DNA from: Prevotella communis
Lineage (GTDB): Bacteria; Bacteroidota; Bacteroidia; Bacteroidales; Bacteroidaceae
Length of the DNA stretch: 64,000 nt
Direction: 5' to 3'
Assembly (NCBI RefSeq): GCF_022024115.1
Contig: NZ_CP091792.1
Span: forward strand, 2,728,001-2,792,000
Part shown: in pieces, positions 56,683-64,000 of the stretch
Layout: the number at the start of each line of letters is the position of its first letter
Position numbering within the stretch: the stretch's first letter is position 1
Made by a program: the position numbers and the translations under genes
Notes under the pieces: model-generated
Database searches by the model: none
What the model saw: the letters and a program-made list of their open reading frames with translations, nothing else
What the model was told of the DNA's origin: nothing

Positions 56683-58695
56683 ATGAATCTGAAACTCTTA
56701 TCTCTCGCATTCGCCTTATCAGCATCACTCGCTGGCGAGGCTCAGCACGTGATGGACGTGAATGCAAAAAAACTGGGAGCACCAGTACAGTCAACCATGT
56801 ATGGTATCTTCTTCGAGGATATCAACTATGCTGCTGACGGCGGTCTCTATGCGGAACTGATTATGAACCGCTCGTTTGAGTTTCCCAACAACTTTGCCGG
56901 CTGGGACATCTCAGGAAACGTATCGCTGAAGGACGATGGTCCCTTTGAGCGCAACCCCCACTATGTACGTATGGCTCCTGCAAGCCACAGGGACAAGCAC
57001 ACGATGATTGAGAACCAGGGTTTCTTCGGCATCGGCGTGAAAGGTGGCGAGGAGTACCGCTTCTCTGTATGGGCCCGCGTGCCCGATGGCGGCAGTGCCA
57101 AACTGTGGATCGACCTGGTGGACAACGCCACGATGGGCGACGACCAGAAACTGGGCAACGCCAGCGTGGACGTCAGTGGCAAGGAATGGAAGAAATACAC
57201 GGCTGTCATCAAGCCCAAGCGCACCTTTGCCAAGGCACATCTGCGTGTGTGGGGCGACAGTAAGGCAACGACCGACGTAGAACACGTGTCACTGTTCCCC
57301 GTCAAGACCTGGAAAGGTCGTGAGAACGGCATGCGTCAGGACCTGGCACAGGCACTGAACGACATGCATCCTGGTGTGTTCCGCTTCCCTGGCGGCTGTA
57401 TCGTGGAAGGTACAGACCTGGAGACACGCTATCAGTGGAAGAACACCGTGGGACCTGTAGAGAACCGTCCCCTGAACGAGAACCGCTGGCACTACACCTT
57501 TACAGGACGCTACTTCCCCAACTACTACCAGAGCTACGGACTGGGCTTCTTCGAGTTCTTCCAGCTCTGTGAGGATTTCGGTTGTGAGCCCCTGCCCGTC
57601 ATCTCATGCGGCCTGAGCTGTCAGTTCCAGAACCCAGACCCCACGAAGCCAGGCGTACACGTACCTGTAGACCAGCTTGACGAGTATATCCAGGATGCAC
57701 TCGACCTGGTGGAGTTTGCCAATGGCGACGTGAACACCAAGTGGGGTAAGGTGCGTGCCGACATGGGACATCCCGCTCCTTTCAACCTGAAATTCCTGGG
57801 CGTGGGCAACGAGCAGTGGGACTACGACGAGAAGCACGGCGGCTATGGTCCTGTGTTCACCGAACGCCTGAAGAAGTTCAGCGACGCCCTGCGTGCCAAG
57901 TATCCCACCCTGAAGCTCATCGGCACCACTGGTCCTAACAGTGAGGGCTGGGACTTCGACCTGTTGCAGCCTCGCATGAAGGAACTGAAGGTGGACCTTT
58001 ACGACGAGCACTATTATCGTGACGAGAAATGGTTCCTGAGCCACGGCTTGCGCTACGACTCATACGACCGCAAGGGTCCGCGTGTGTTTGCCGGTGAGTA
58101 TGCCTGTCATGGACGCGGCAAGAAATGGAACCACTACGAGACCTCACTCTACGAGGCAGCACATATGACTGGTATCGAGCGTAATGCCGACCTGGTGCAC
58201 ATGGCTACCTACGCTCCCCTCTTCGCACATGTGGAGGGATGGCAGTGGCGTCCGGATGCTATCTGGTACGACAACCTGCGCTCTTTCAAGTCCGTCAGCT
58301 ACTATGTGCAGCAGATGTTTGCCATGAACAAGGGTACCAACGTGCTCCCGCTCACCATGGACAAGAAGCCCGTTGCCGGTCAGGAAGGACAGGACGGTCT
58401 GTTTGCATCAAGTGTCTTCGACAAGACCACAGGCGAGGTTATCGTCAAGGTTGTGAACACCTCTAAGCAGGCTCAGCCTGTCACATTGAACCTGCAGGGT
58501 ATCAAGGGCAGTCGCACCGCCGAGACCCTGACACTGAGCTGGAGTGGTTCGATGGACGACGAGAACACGCTGGATCAGCCAGAGAAGATTACGCCAAAGA
58601 CGGGCAGCATCGGTTGCACAGCCGACAAGAAGCAGGCAGTACTCAACGATGAGTTGCCAGCCATGTCGTTCCGCATCTACAAAATCAAGAAGTAA
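56683..58695 (+). CDS. Alpha-L-arabinofuranosidase, glycoside hydrolase family 51
   Basis: 670 residues: signal peptide (MNLKLLSLAFALSASLAGEA), a start of the catalytic beta sandwich (VQSTMYGIFFEDINYAADGG), an inserted CBM4-like domain (about 75-215, AGWDISGNVSLKDD...KTWKGRENGM) and a TIM barrel with acid/base Glu377 in LGVGNEQWDYDEKHGGYGP and nucleophile Glu472 in VFAGEYACHGRGK. The C-terminal beta sandwich ends FRIYKIKK. It removes arabinose side chains from arabinan or arabinoxylan in the periplasm. Confidence 0.94.
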   Translation: MNLKLLSLAFALSASLAGEAQHVMDVNAKKLGAPVQSTMYGIFFEDINYAADGGLYAELIMNRSFEFPNNFAGWDISGNVSLKDDGPFERNPHYVRMAPASHRDKHTMIENQGFFGIGVKGGEEYRFSVWARVPDGGSAKLWIDLVDNATMGDDQKLGNASVDVSGKEWKKYTAVIKPKRTFAKAHLRVWGDSKATTDVEHVSLFPVKTWKGRENGMRQDLAQALNDMHPGVFRFPGGCIVEGTDLETRYQWKNTVGPVENRPLNENRWHYTFTGRYFPNYYQSYGLGFFEFFQLCEDFGCEPLPVISCGLSCQFQNPDPTKPGVHVPVDQLDEYIQDALDLVEFANGDVNTKWGKVRADMGHPAPFNLKFLGVGNEQWDYDEKHGGYGPVFTERLKKFSDALRAKYPTLKLIGTTGPNSEGWDFDLLQPRMKELKVDLYDEHYYRDEKWFLSHGLRYDSYDRKGPRVFAGEYACHGRGKKWNHYETSLYEAAHMTGIERNADLVHMATYAPLFAHVEGWQWRPDAIWYDNLRSFKSVSYYVQQMFAMNKGTNVLPLTMDKKPVAGQEGQDGLFASSVFDKTTGEVIVKVVNTSKQAQPVTLNLQGIKGSRTAETLTLSWSGSMDDENTLDQPEKITPKTGSIGCTADKKQAVLNDELPAMSFRIYKIKK

Positions 58696-58712
58696 CCGCT
58701 GACAAGCAATCA

Positions 58713-58756
58713 ATAAAAAGCCTCCAGCCCTGGCATCACAGGACTGGAGGTTTTTT
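58713..58756. terminator. Bidirectional terminator after the GH51 gene
   Basis: CCTCCAGCCCTG / CAGGACTGGAGG stem with A and T runs on the two sides. Confidence 0.9.
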
Positions 58757-58773
58757 CTGTCTGTCTGGAAAAC

Positions 58774-59568
58774 CTATTCTTGTATCAGGGCGTCAAACTC
58801 ATCCGGTTTTCCCACGATATTAAACACGCTCTTCAGCAATTGCTTGCGTCGCGAATACAGGTTCTGGGGCGTGATATCCATGAAGGCGGCAACCTCAGAG
58901 AGGGCGAAACGCAGACGGATGAGCATGCAGATACGATAATCGGTATCTTTCATGTTGTGGTTGGGGTCAACCTTCTTCCTGAAATCAGGCAGGTACTCGT
59001 CGACCGCCATTTCAAGCGCGTTCCAGTCGTCCCTCGAAATACTTTGCAGGGGATGCTTGCCCAAGTCCCTGAAACGAAGGTAGACATCCGACTCGTAGAT
59101 TCTGTTCTCCTGTATTCCGTTCTCCTGCGAATCCTGTTGCTGGGGTTTCTTCTTCCGCTTCAACAGGAAGCCAGCGACACCCAGGAGTGCCAGAAAGACC
59201 AGTCCGCCTACAACCCAGATGAGACCACCTGCCGACTCCGTTTTCTCTTCCTGGAGCAGAAGGGCCTGACTGTGTACCCTTGCAAGCAGATGACGGTCGC
59301 AGTCCGTTGCCGTCGTATCAGCACAAGCCTCAGCCTTCTGAAACTCATCAAGAGCCTGACTCACCTCCCCCATCTCGGCATAGGTCCGCGCCAGGATATA
59401 ATGACCCAACATCTGTTCGTTGGGCGTACCATGCCCATCAAAGTATTCACTCAGACTAATCGCCAATGTATCACCAGGCACCAGGATATCGTCCTGCTGC
59501 TGATGATTCCCGCATCCCAGTGACAAGAGAGAGAGACAGGCGAAAATGATGGCGATGAATCTGTGCAC
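58774..59568 (-). CDS. Membrane-anchored TPR-HTH regulator, short form
   Basis: 264 residues with a GTG start. A lipoprotein-like signal (IIFACLSLLSLGCGN, lipobox Cys), one or two TPR helices (MLGHYILARTYAEMGEVSQA-LDEFQKAEACAD), a membrane helix (GGLIWVVGGLVFLALLGVAG) with a KRKKK cytosolic anchor, then a cytosolic C-terminal domain with a LuxR/sigma-region-4-like helix-turn-helix (MLIRLRFALSEVAAFMDITP-QNLYSRRKQLLKSVF). Related Bacteroidota proteins are twice as long with many TPRs. It could sense the periplasm and bind DNA directly. It follows the radical SAM gene by 18 bp. Confidence 0.75.
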   Translation of the reverse strand: MHRFIAIIFACLSLLSLGCGNHQQQDDILVPGDTLAISLSEYFDGHGTPNEQMLGHYILARTYAEMGEVSQALDEFQKAEACADTTATDCDRHLLARVHSQALLLQEEKTESAGGLIWVVGGLVFLALLGVAGFLLKRKKKPQQQDSQENGIQENRIYESDVYLRFRDLGKHPLQSISRDDWNALEMAVDEYLPDFRKKVDPNHNMKDTDYRICMLIRLRFALSEVAAFMDITPQNLYSRRKQLLKSVFNIVGKPDEFDALIQE

Positions 59569-59586
59569 GATACCCTGTTTTGAGCG

Positions 59587-60351
59587 TTAGTAACTGGCAG
59601 TACAGGGAATACCCATGGCTATCACACGGTCGCGAATGGCATCCAGCTCCTCATGAGTAGCTTTCTGAAGCAGACGGTCAGGCGTCTCGCGGTCTATTGT
59701 ATAGATCATCACCTGACTGGGTGCTATCTGCCTGACGGCCTCCAGCCAGGGACCTACATACGCCTCACCCGTATTGTCACTATGGTCGCCCTTCATAAAC
59801 ATGGTCTGGATAATCACATGACTATTGAAGCGCTTCAGGTCCTCTATCACCTGGTTGACATCATAGTGGCCACAAGGACGGTCCACCTTATTAATATATA
59901 TAGGGTCGACGGTATCCAGTTTCAGTATGTTATTGTCCACACGCATCAGGGCATCATGGACAGCCTGACGGTGAATCATCGTCGAGTTACTGAGCACAGA
60001 GACCTTGGCATTGGGGAAATACTTGTCGCGCAGACGCAGCGTATCATCGATAATCTCAGGAAACTCAGGATTGACCGTTGGTTCACCATTGCCTGCGAAA
60101 GTCAACACATCAGGCGCAGGTCCGTTGGCCAGCATATCCTTCAGTTTAGCCTCGAGTGCCTCGGCCACCTCCTGACGACGAGGCATTGGTTTGGTGGGAC
60201 GATGATCAGCGTTGAAACCACATTCACAATAGATGCAGTCAAACGAGCACACTTTGCCATCGGCAGGCAAGAGATTGATACCCAGCGAGATGCCGAGTCG
60301 ACGACTATGAACAGGCCCGAAAATGGGCGAAGGATAGATGATTGTTGACAT
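59587..60351 (-). CDS. Radical SAM protein
   Basis: 254 residues from ATG 60349-60351. The cluster motif is CSFDCIYCECG (C-x3-C-x2-C), with SIIYPSPIFGPVHSRRLGIS-like opening (PIFGPVHSRRLGISLGINLL) and the SAM-binding LTFAGNGEPTVNPEF. The opening and GNGEPT motif match the small radical SAM family related to wybutosine/organic-radical activases (COG0731-like). The substrate is unknown. It has its own promoter interleaved with that of rpsO. Confidence 0.85.
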   Translation of the reverse strand: MSTIIYPSPIFGPVHSRRLGISLGINLLPADGKVCSFDCIYCECGFNADHRPTKPMPRRQEVAEALEAKLKDMLANGPAPDVLTFAGNGEPTVNPEFPEIIDDTLRLRDKYFPNAKVSVLSNSTMIHRQAVHDALMRVDNNILKLDTVDPIYINKVDRPCGHYDVNQVIEDLKRFNSHVIIQTMFMKGDHSDNTGEAYVGPWLEAVRQIAPSQVMIYTIDRETPDRLLQKATHEELDAIRDRVIAMGIPCTASY

Positions 60352-60359
60352 AATTGATG

Positions 60360-60408
60360 CAAAAGTACGCAAAATATTTGTAAGTTCCAAATAAATTCCG
60401 TACCTTTG
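60360..60408. promoter_or_regulatory. Interleaved divergent promoters of the radical SAM gene and rpsO
   Basis: Plus: TTTG (60377-60380), 20 bp, TACCTTTG (60401-60408) for rpsO. Minus: TTTG (60388-60391), 20 bp, TACTTTTG (60360-60367) for the radical SAM gene. The two -33 boxes lie inside each other's spacers, so only one polymerase can bind at a time. Confidence 0.7.
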
Positions 60409-60520
60409 CACCCGCTTTTCGGAAAATCCGATGCATTCGACGACGCGATTCGTTGTGATTAAGGCGCTGAGCGTGGGAAGAATGTTATGGCAACAACTTA
60501 TTAATCATCAAATTACAATT

Positions 60521-60790
60521 ATGTATCTCGATCACGCAAAGAAAGAAGAGATCTTCAACGAGTTTGGCAAGGGCAATACCGATACTGGTAGCGCTGAGAG
60601 CCAGATTGCACTGTTCACCTATCGTATCAAGCACCTGACTGAGCACCTGAAGCAGAATCACAAGGATTTTGTTACCGCTCGTTCACTGACCAAGATGGTA
60701 GGTCGTCGTCGTAAGCTCCTGAAGTACCTCTACGTCAACGATATCAATCGTTATCGTGCTATTGTGAAGGCTCTGGGTCTGCGTAAGTAA
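60521..60790 (+). CDS. rpsO: 30S ribosomal protein S15
   Basis: 89 residues from ATG 60521, the usual S15 length; the frame opens at 60431 but the extension has no family similarity. Motifs: GKGNTDTGSAESQIALFTYR, HLTEHLKQNHKDFVTARSLT, KMVGRRRKLLKYLYVNDINR. It binds 16S rRNA early in assembly of the small subunit. The 110-nt leader (60415-60520) may hold the usual S15 autoregulatory structure. Confidence 0.97.
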   Translation: MYLDHAKKEEIFNEFGKGNTDTGSAESQIALFTYRIKHLTEHLKQNHKDFVTARSLTKMVGRRRKLLKYLYVNDINRYRAIVKALGLRK

Positions 60791-60815
60791 TCCCACCTCA
60801 CAAGGAGAAAAACAA

Positions 60816-60851
60816 GCCCCGCCAGTCATCAGATTGGCGGGGCATTTTTTT
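60816..60851. terminator. Terminator after rpsO
   Basis: GCCCCGCCAGTC / GATTGGCGGGGC stem and a T-run of seven, touching the folK stop on the other strand. Confidence 0.9.
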
Positions 60852-61317
60852 ATTTTCTTATCTCGTTGAGCGGAATCATCACAAAATCCCGTTCCTCCAT
60901 CAATGGATGAGGGATTTTCAACCCTGGCTCATCCATATGGAGATCGTCATAGAGCAGGATATCGATGTCAATGGGACGATCGTGGTAGATGGGAGGTCTG
61001 AGGTCTGAAGGCTGAAGGCTGAGGTCTGAGGGGCGCTCCGTGGCATGTGTCTGCGTCTTGCCCAACAGATGTTCGATACACTGATTGGCAGTCAGGACAT
61101 CATAGGGTGAAAGGGATGTCTCCACAAGAATCACAGCATTGACGAACTGGTTATCTGACTCATACCCCCATGGTTCGGAATAGAAAAAAGCAGACTGGCG
61201 CACCACGGTGCCAATCTGCTCATTTATCATCGAAATGGCTTTGCGCAGGTTTTCCTCCTTGTTTCCCAAATTGGAACCAAGTCCCAGATACACCTGATGC
61301 AAATTCTCAATTATCAA
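60850..61317 (-). CDS. folK: 2-amino-4-hydroxy-6-hydroxymethyldihydropteridine pyrophosphokinase
   Basis: 155 residues. HPPK motifs: VYLGLGSNLGNKEENLRKAI at the start, the FxSxP/W region SAFFYSEPWGYESDNQFVNA, and the ATP/Mg site HDRPIDIDILLYDD followed by IPHPLMEERDFVMIPL. It makes 6-hydroxymethylpterin pyrophosphate for folate synthesis. Two oddities: the only plausible start is TTG inside an AATTGA microsatellite, and a (GGTCTGA/GGCTGA)n tract (60988-61030) inserts PSDLSLQPSDLRPPI just before the HDRPIDID motif. Confidence 0.92.
   Translation of the reverse strand: MIIENLHQVYLGLGSNLGNKEENLRKAISMINEQIGTVVRQSAFFYSEPWGYESDNQFVNAVILVETSLSPYDVLTANQCIEHLLGKTQTHATERPSDLSLQPSDLRPPIYHDRPIDIDILLYDDLHMDEPGLKIPHPLMEERDFVMIPLNEIRK
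60988..61030. repeat. In-frame GGTCTGA/GGCTGA microsatellite in folK
   Basis: Six 6-7 bp units, translated as SDLSLQPSDLRP on the minus strand, in a loop next to the active site. The MMPL gene has a similar CTGATGT tract at 18345-18378. Confidence 0.75.
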
Positions 61318-61330
61318 TTCTCAATTATAA

Positions 61331-62473
61331 TCAATCGTCCACTACCAACATGGCATCGCCATAGCAACCGAACTTAAAGCCGTTCTTGATGGCAATCTTG
61401 TAGGCCTCAATGGTCAGCTCATAGCCAGCGAAAGCGGCAGTAGCCATCATCATTGTAGACTCAGGATGATAGAAGTTGGTAATCACAGAGTCAGCCAGAC
61501 CAAAGTCATATGGAGGGAAGATAAACTTATTCGTCCATCCGCTAAACTCCTTCAGCATGCCATCCGTACCTACAGACGACTCCGTAGCACGCATCGTGCT
61601 GACACCAACGGCACAGATATGATGACCCTCCGTCTTAGCACGATTCACAATCTCGCAGGTCTCTAGAGAAATCTCAACCTGTTCGGAGTTCATCTTATGC
61701 TTGGTCAGGTCTTCCACCTCAATAGGATCAAACGAACCAAGACTGCAGTGAACGGTGAGGTAGGCAAACTGATATCCGCGAATCTCCATCATCTTCATCA
61801 GCTCACGACTGAAATGAAGACCTGTGGCAGGTGCCGTCACAGCACCCTCGTTCTTTGCGAAGATCGTCTGGAACTGTTCCATATCATCTGGTTCAGCCTT
61901 ACGACGGTCTACGATATAGCGAGGCAGAGGAGCCTCACCCAGGGAGAACAGTTCGCGCTTGAACTCATCGTGAGGACAGTCATAGAGGAAACGCAGCGTA
62001 CGTCCACGACTGGTTGTATTATCAATGACCTCAGCCACCATGGGACCCTCGCCGTCGAAGAACAGCTTATTGCCGATACGGATCTTGCGTGCGGGCTCTA
62101 CCAGCACGTCCCACAGACGCAGCTCCTCATTGAGCTCGCGCAGCAGGAATACCTCAATCTGAGCATCAGTCTTCTCCTTAGTACCATAGAGACGAGCAGG
62201 GAAAACCTTTGTATCATTAAATATAAAAGTGTCTCCTTCATCGAAGTAATCAAGCAGGTTGCGGAATGTCATGAACTCCTCAGTATCGTTGCCATCAGCA
62301 TCCTTCTTGAAGATTTCAATCTTCCCGCTCTTACGGTGCACCACCATCAGTTTACACTGGTCGCGGTTGTACACGCGATCAACAGTACCGTCCTCATTCT
62401 CAAAAGCACGGTGAGGCGGGTAAAGAGCCACCAACTCCTCAGGTAGTTTGAATTTGAATTGTGATAGTTTCAT
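61331..62473 (-). CDS. queA: S-adenosylmethionine:tRNA ribosyltransferase-isomerase
   Basis: 380 residues. QueA motifs: MKLSQFKFKLPEELVALYPP at the start, FRNLLDYFDEGDTFIFNDTK with VFPARLYG, TAPATGLHFSRELM and LTVHCSLGSFDPIEVEDLTK. NKFIFPPYDFGLADSVITNF and HPESTMMMATAAFAG follow. The enzyme adds the cyclopentene unit of queuosine to tRNA. It contains an insert (ENEDGTVDRVYNRDQCKLMV) typical of Bacteroidota QueA. The gene order uppP-truB-queA-folK is a common Bacteroidota housekeeping operon. Confidence 0.96.
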   Translation of the reverse strand: MKLSQFKFKLPEELVALYPPHRAFENEDGTVDRVYNRDQCKLMVVHRKSGKIEIFKKDADGNDTEEFMTFRNLLDYFDEGDTFIFNDTKVFPARLYGTKEKTDAQIEVFLLRELNEELRLWDVLVEPARKIRIGNKLFFDGEGPMVAEVIDNTTSRGRTLRFLYDCPHDEFKRELFSLGEAPLPRYIVDRRKAEPDDMEQFQTIFAKNEGAVTAPATGLHFSRELMKMMEIRGYQFAYLTVHCSLGSFDPIEVEDLTKHKMNSEQVEISLETCEIVNRAKTEGHHICAVGVSTMRATESSVGTDGMLKEFSGWTNKFIFPPYDFGLADSVITNFYHPESTMMMATAAFAGYELTIEAYKIAIKNGFKFGCYGDAMLVVDD

Positions 62474-62506
62474 ATATTATACAATAACTTTTTATTTGTT
62501 AATATG

Positions 62507-63217
62507 TTACTGTGTCTTTAAAGATGGTATTTTGTCTTCCAGCCATGCAGGGAATTCATCCAGTGTCAGACAGTCCTCTATGCGCACATCGCCCAGACGA
62601 GTACGACAGAGAGCTGTCAGGAAGGCACCACTTCCCAGTGCCTCGCCGATATCACGGGCCAGGGAGCGGATATAGGTACCCTTTCCACAAGCCACACGGA
62701 TGCTCATCTGCATCGTCTCAGGGTTGAAATCAGTCAGTTCTATCTCATCGATATGAATCGTCTTTGCCTTCAGTTCCGCCTCACTGCCCTGACGTGCCAG
62801 TGTGTAGGCACGATGCCCGTCGACCATCACAGCCGAATAGATAGGAGGCACCTGCTGGATATCGCCAACAAACTGTGGCAGCACACTTTCTATCAGTTCG
62901 CGAGTGATATGGCGCGTGGAGTAGGTCATGTTCACCGTATGCTCACGGTCGTAGCTTGGTGTCGTAGCTCCCAGTTGCAGCGTTGCCGTATACTCCTTGG
63001 AAGCCAGTTGCAGCGACTCAATACGCTTCGTGGCCTTACCCGTACAGAGAATCAGCACACCTGTAGCCAACGGGTCGAGCGTACCGGCATGGCCAGTCTT
63101 CAGTCGCTTCACATGCAACGCCCTCGACAAGCGGGTACGAACATAAGCCAGCGCGCCGAACGACGACATCCGATAGGGCTTATTGATATAGATAAATTCG
63201 CCTCCGTGGAAATCCAT
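62507..63217 (-). CDS. truB: tRNA pseudouridine(55) synthase
   Basis: 236 residues. TruB motifs: INKPYRMSSFGALAYVR at the start, HAGTLDPLATGVLILCTGKA with the catalytic Asp (GTLDPLA), and the C-terminal KGTYIRSLARDIGEALGSGA-FLTALCRTRLG. It makes pseudouridine 55 in the tRNA T loop. Its ATG overlaps the uppP stop by one base (TAATG), so it is coupled. The usual PUA domain is absent, as in other short bacterial forms. Confidence 0.96.
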   Translation of the reverse strand: MDFHGGEFIYINKPYRMSSFGALAYVRTRLSRALHVKRLKTGHAGTLDPLATGVLILCTGKATKRIESLQLASKEYTATLQLGATTPSYDREHTVNMTYSTRHITRELIESVLPQFVGDIQQVPPIYSAVMVDGHRAYTLARQGSEAELKAKTIHIDEIELTDFNPETMQMSIRVACGKGTYIRSLARDIGEALGSGAFLTALCRTRLGDVRIEDCLTLDEFPAWLEDKIPSLKTQ

Positions 63218-64000
63218 TAGCCAACCAGACTATAGGTGATAGCAACCAAGCCTACGATGGCACAGTAGATGCCGAAGTAAACCAACTTACCTTTCTTCAC
63301 GATATTAATCATCCACTTACAAGCCAGGCAACCACTGAGGAATGCAGCCACAAAGCCGATAGCCATGGGCAATGCGCCAACACCGCCAAAAGCCTCCTCG
63401 CCCTTTGCAAACTTCATCACAGAGAGCAGGGCCTGACCCAGAATAGGCGGAATCACCATCAGGAAAGAGAACTGCGCCAGCTTTTCCTTCTTATTGCCGA
63501 GCAGCAGACCTGTAGCGATGGTGCTGCCTGAACGCGACACACCAGGCAGTACGGCGATGGCCTGTGCGATACCGATAATCAGGGCATCAAGCCATGAGAG
63601 ATGATCCTTCTGACGAGGTTTTGCGAAATATGTGAACGTGAGCAGCGCTGCCGTCACCAGCAGACAACAGCCCACCAGCAACAGATTACCAGTGAACAAC
63701 TCCTCAATCTGGTCCTTGAACAAGACGCCCACAATACCTACAGGAATCATAGATACCACGATATTCAGCGCATACTTCGTCTCTGCGTTCATCTGGAATT
63801 TGAAGAGACCACGCATAATCCAGTCGATCTCACTCCACAATACCACCAGTGTAGACAGTACGGTAGCTACGTGAAGCATCACGTCAAACGTCAGGTTCTC
63901 TTCAATCTCAACACCCAGCAGCGCATTGCCAATCTCCAGATGGCCACTGCTGCTCACAGGCAGATATTCTGTCAAACCCTGGATGATACCCAGAATCAAT
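63217..64000 (-). CDS. uppP: Undecaprenyl-diphosphatase, N-terminus cut by the window edge
   Basis: About 261 residues are visible. Characteristic sequences are [20 protein letters not shown] with the catalytic SSSGH, and [19 protein letters not shown] with the PGxSRS(G) motif, in an eight-helix membrane protein. It recycles undecaprenyl pyrophosphate for cell-wall synthesis. Only about 5-10 N-terminal residues lie beyond position 64000; the apparent TTG at the edge is an internal Leu codon. Confidence 0.95.
   Translation of the reverse strand, partial: LILGIIQGLTEYLPVSSSGHLEIGNALLGVEIEENLTFDVMLHVATVLSTLVVLWSEIDWIMRGLFKFQMNAETKYALNIVVSMIPVGIVGVLFKDQIEELFTGNLLLVGCCLLVTAALLTFTYFAKPRQKDHLSWLDALIIGIAQAIAVLPGVSRSGSTIATGLLLGNKKEKLAQFSFLMVIPPILGQALLSVMKFAKGEEAFGGVGALPMAIGFVAAFLSGCLACKWMINIVKKGKLVYFGIYCAIVGLVAITYSLVG

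Overview
The window looks like a chromosomal segment of a Bacteroidota species, most likely Prevotella/Segatella-like. Nearly every transcription unit has the Bacteroidota promoter form (TTTG or TTG, about 20 bp, then TAnnTTTG). Five TonB-dependent receptors, DUF4249/DUF4374/DUF5020/DUF4491 proteins, GH29/GH51 glycosidases, a smalltalk/HU pair and an hmu heme locus are all typical of that group. No rRNA, tRNA, CRISPR array or prophage was seen.

Layout. (1) 1-3.9 kb: type I restriction-modification operon hsdM-hsdS-[polyvalent-type kinase]-hsdR, the last gene cut by the window edge. (2) 4-5.4 kb: an AT-rich inverted repeat, an HU-like DNA-binding protein and the tiny smalltalk protein. (3) 5.4-24 kb: a co-directional metal/heme island on the minus strand. 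In transcription order it holds a TetR regulator, a TonB receptor, a DUF4374 lipoprotein, an MMPL transporter with LolA-like and beta-barrel partners, an ECF S-component-like protein, then calycin-hmuY-hmuR-hmuS-hmuT-hmuU-hmuV. Three promoters here share the same 12-bp box fused to the -33 element. (4) 24-28.9 kb: M6 protease, glutathione peroxidase plus OhrR-like MarR regulator plus 4Fe-4S membrane protein, LMW phosphatase and SDR. (5) 29-41.4 kb: five minus-strand transcription units (flavoproteins, hydrolases, a quinol-monooxygenase-like protein, two TonB receptors). Each promoter carries the same 29-bp motif at exactly the same distance from its -7 box, which is the strongest candidate here for an undescribed regulon. 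This stretch also contains decayed GNAT, CAT and flavodoxin fragments and a non-coding element with 22-bp iterons and long palindromes. (6) 41.5-50.7 kb: nucleobase permeases, a Tsx-like outer-membrane protein, an M50-like membrane protein, a BlaI/M56 pair, PreA and DUF4491. (7) 50.7-59.6 kb: alpha-fucosidase and fucose permease, a TonB receptor, a lone receiver domain, GH51 arabinofuranosidase and a membrane-anchored TPR-HTH regulator. (8) 59.6-64 kb: housekeeping genes for a radical SAM protein, rpsO, folK, queA, truB and uppP (cut by the window edge).

A second theme is short repeats inside genes. A 112-bp REP-like element lies in frame in hmuS, and microsatellite-like tracts lie in frame in hmuR, the MMPL gene, folK, hmuU and the LolA-like gene. 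All functions are inferred from sequence reading; no database search was run.
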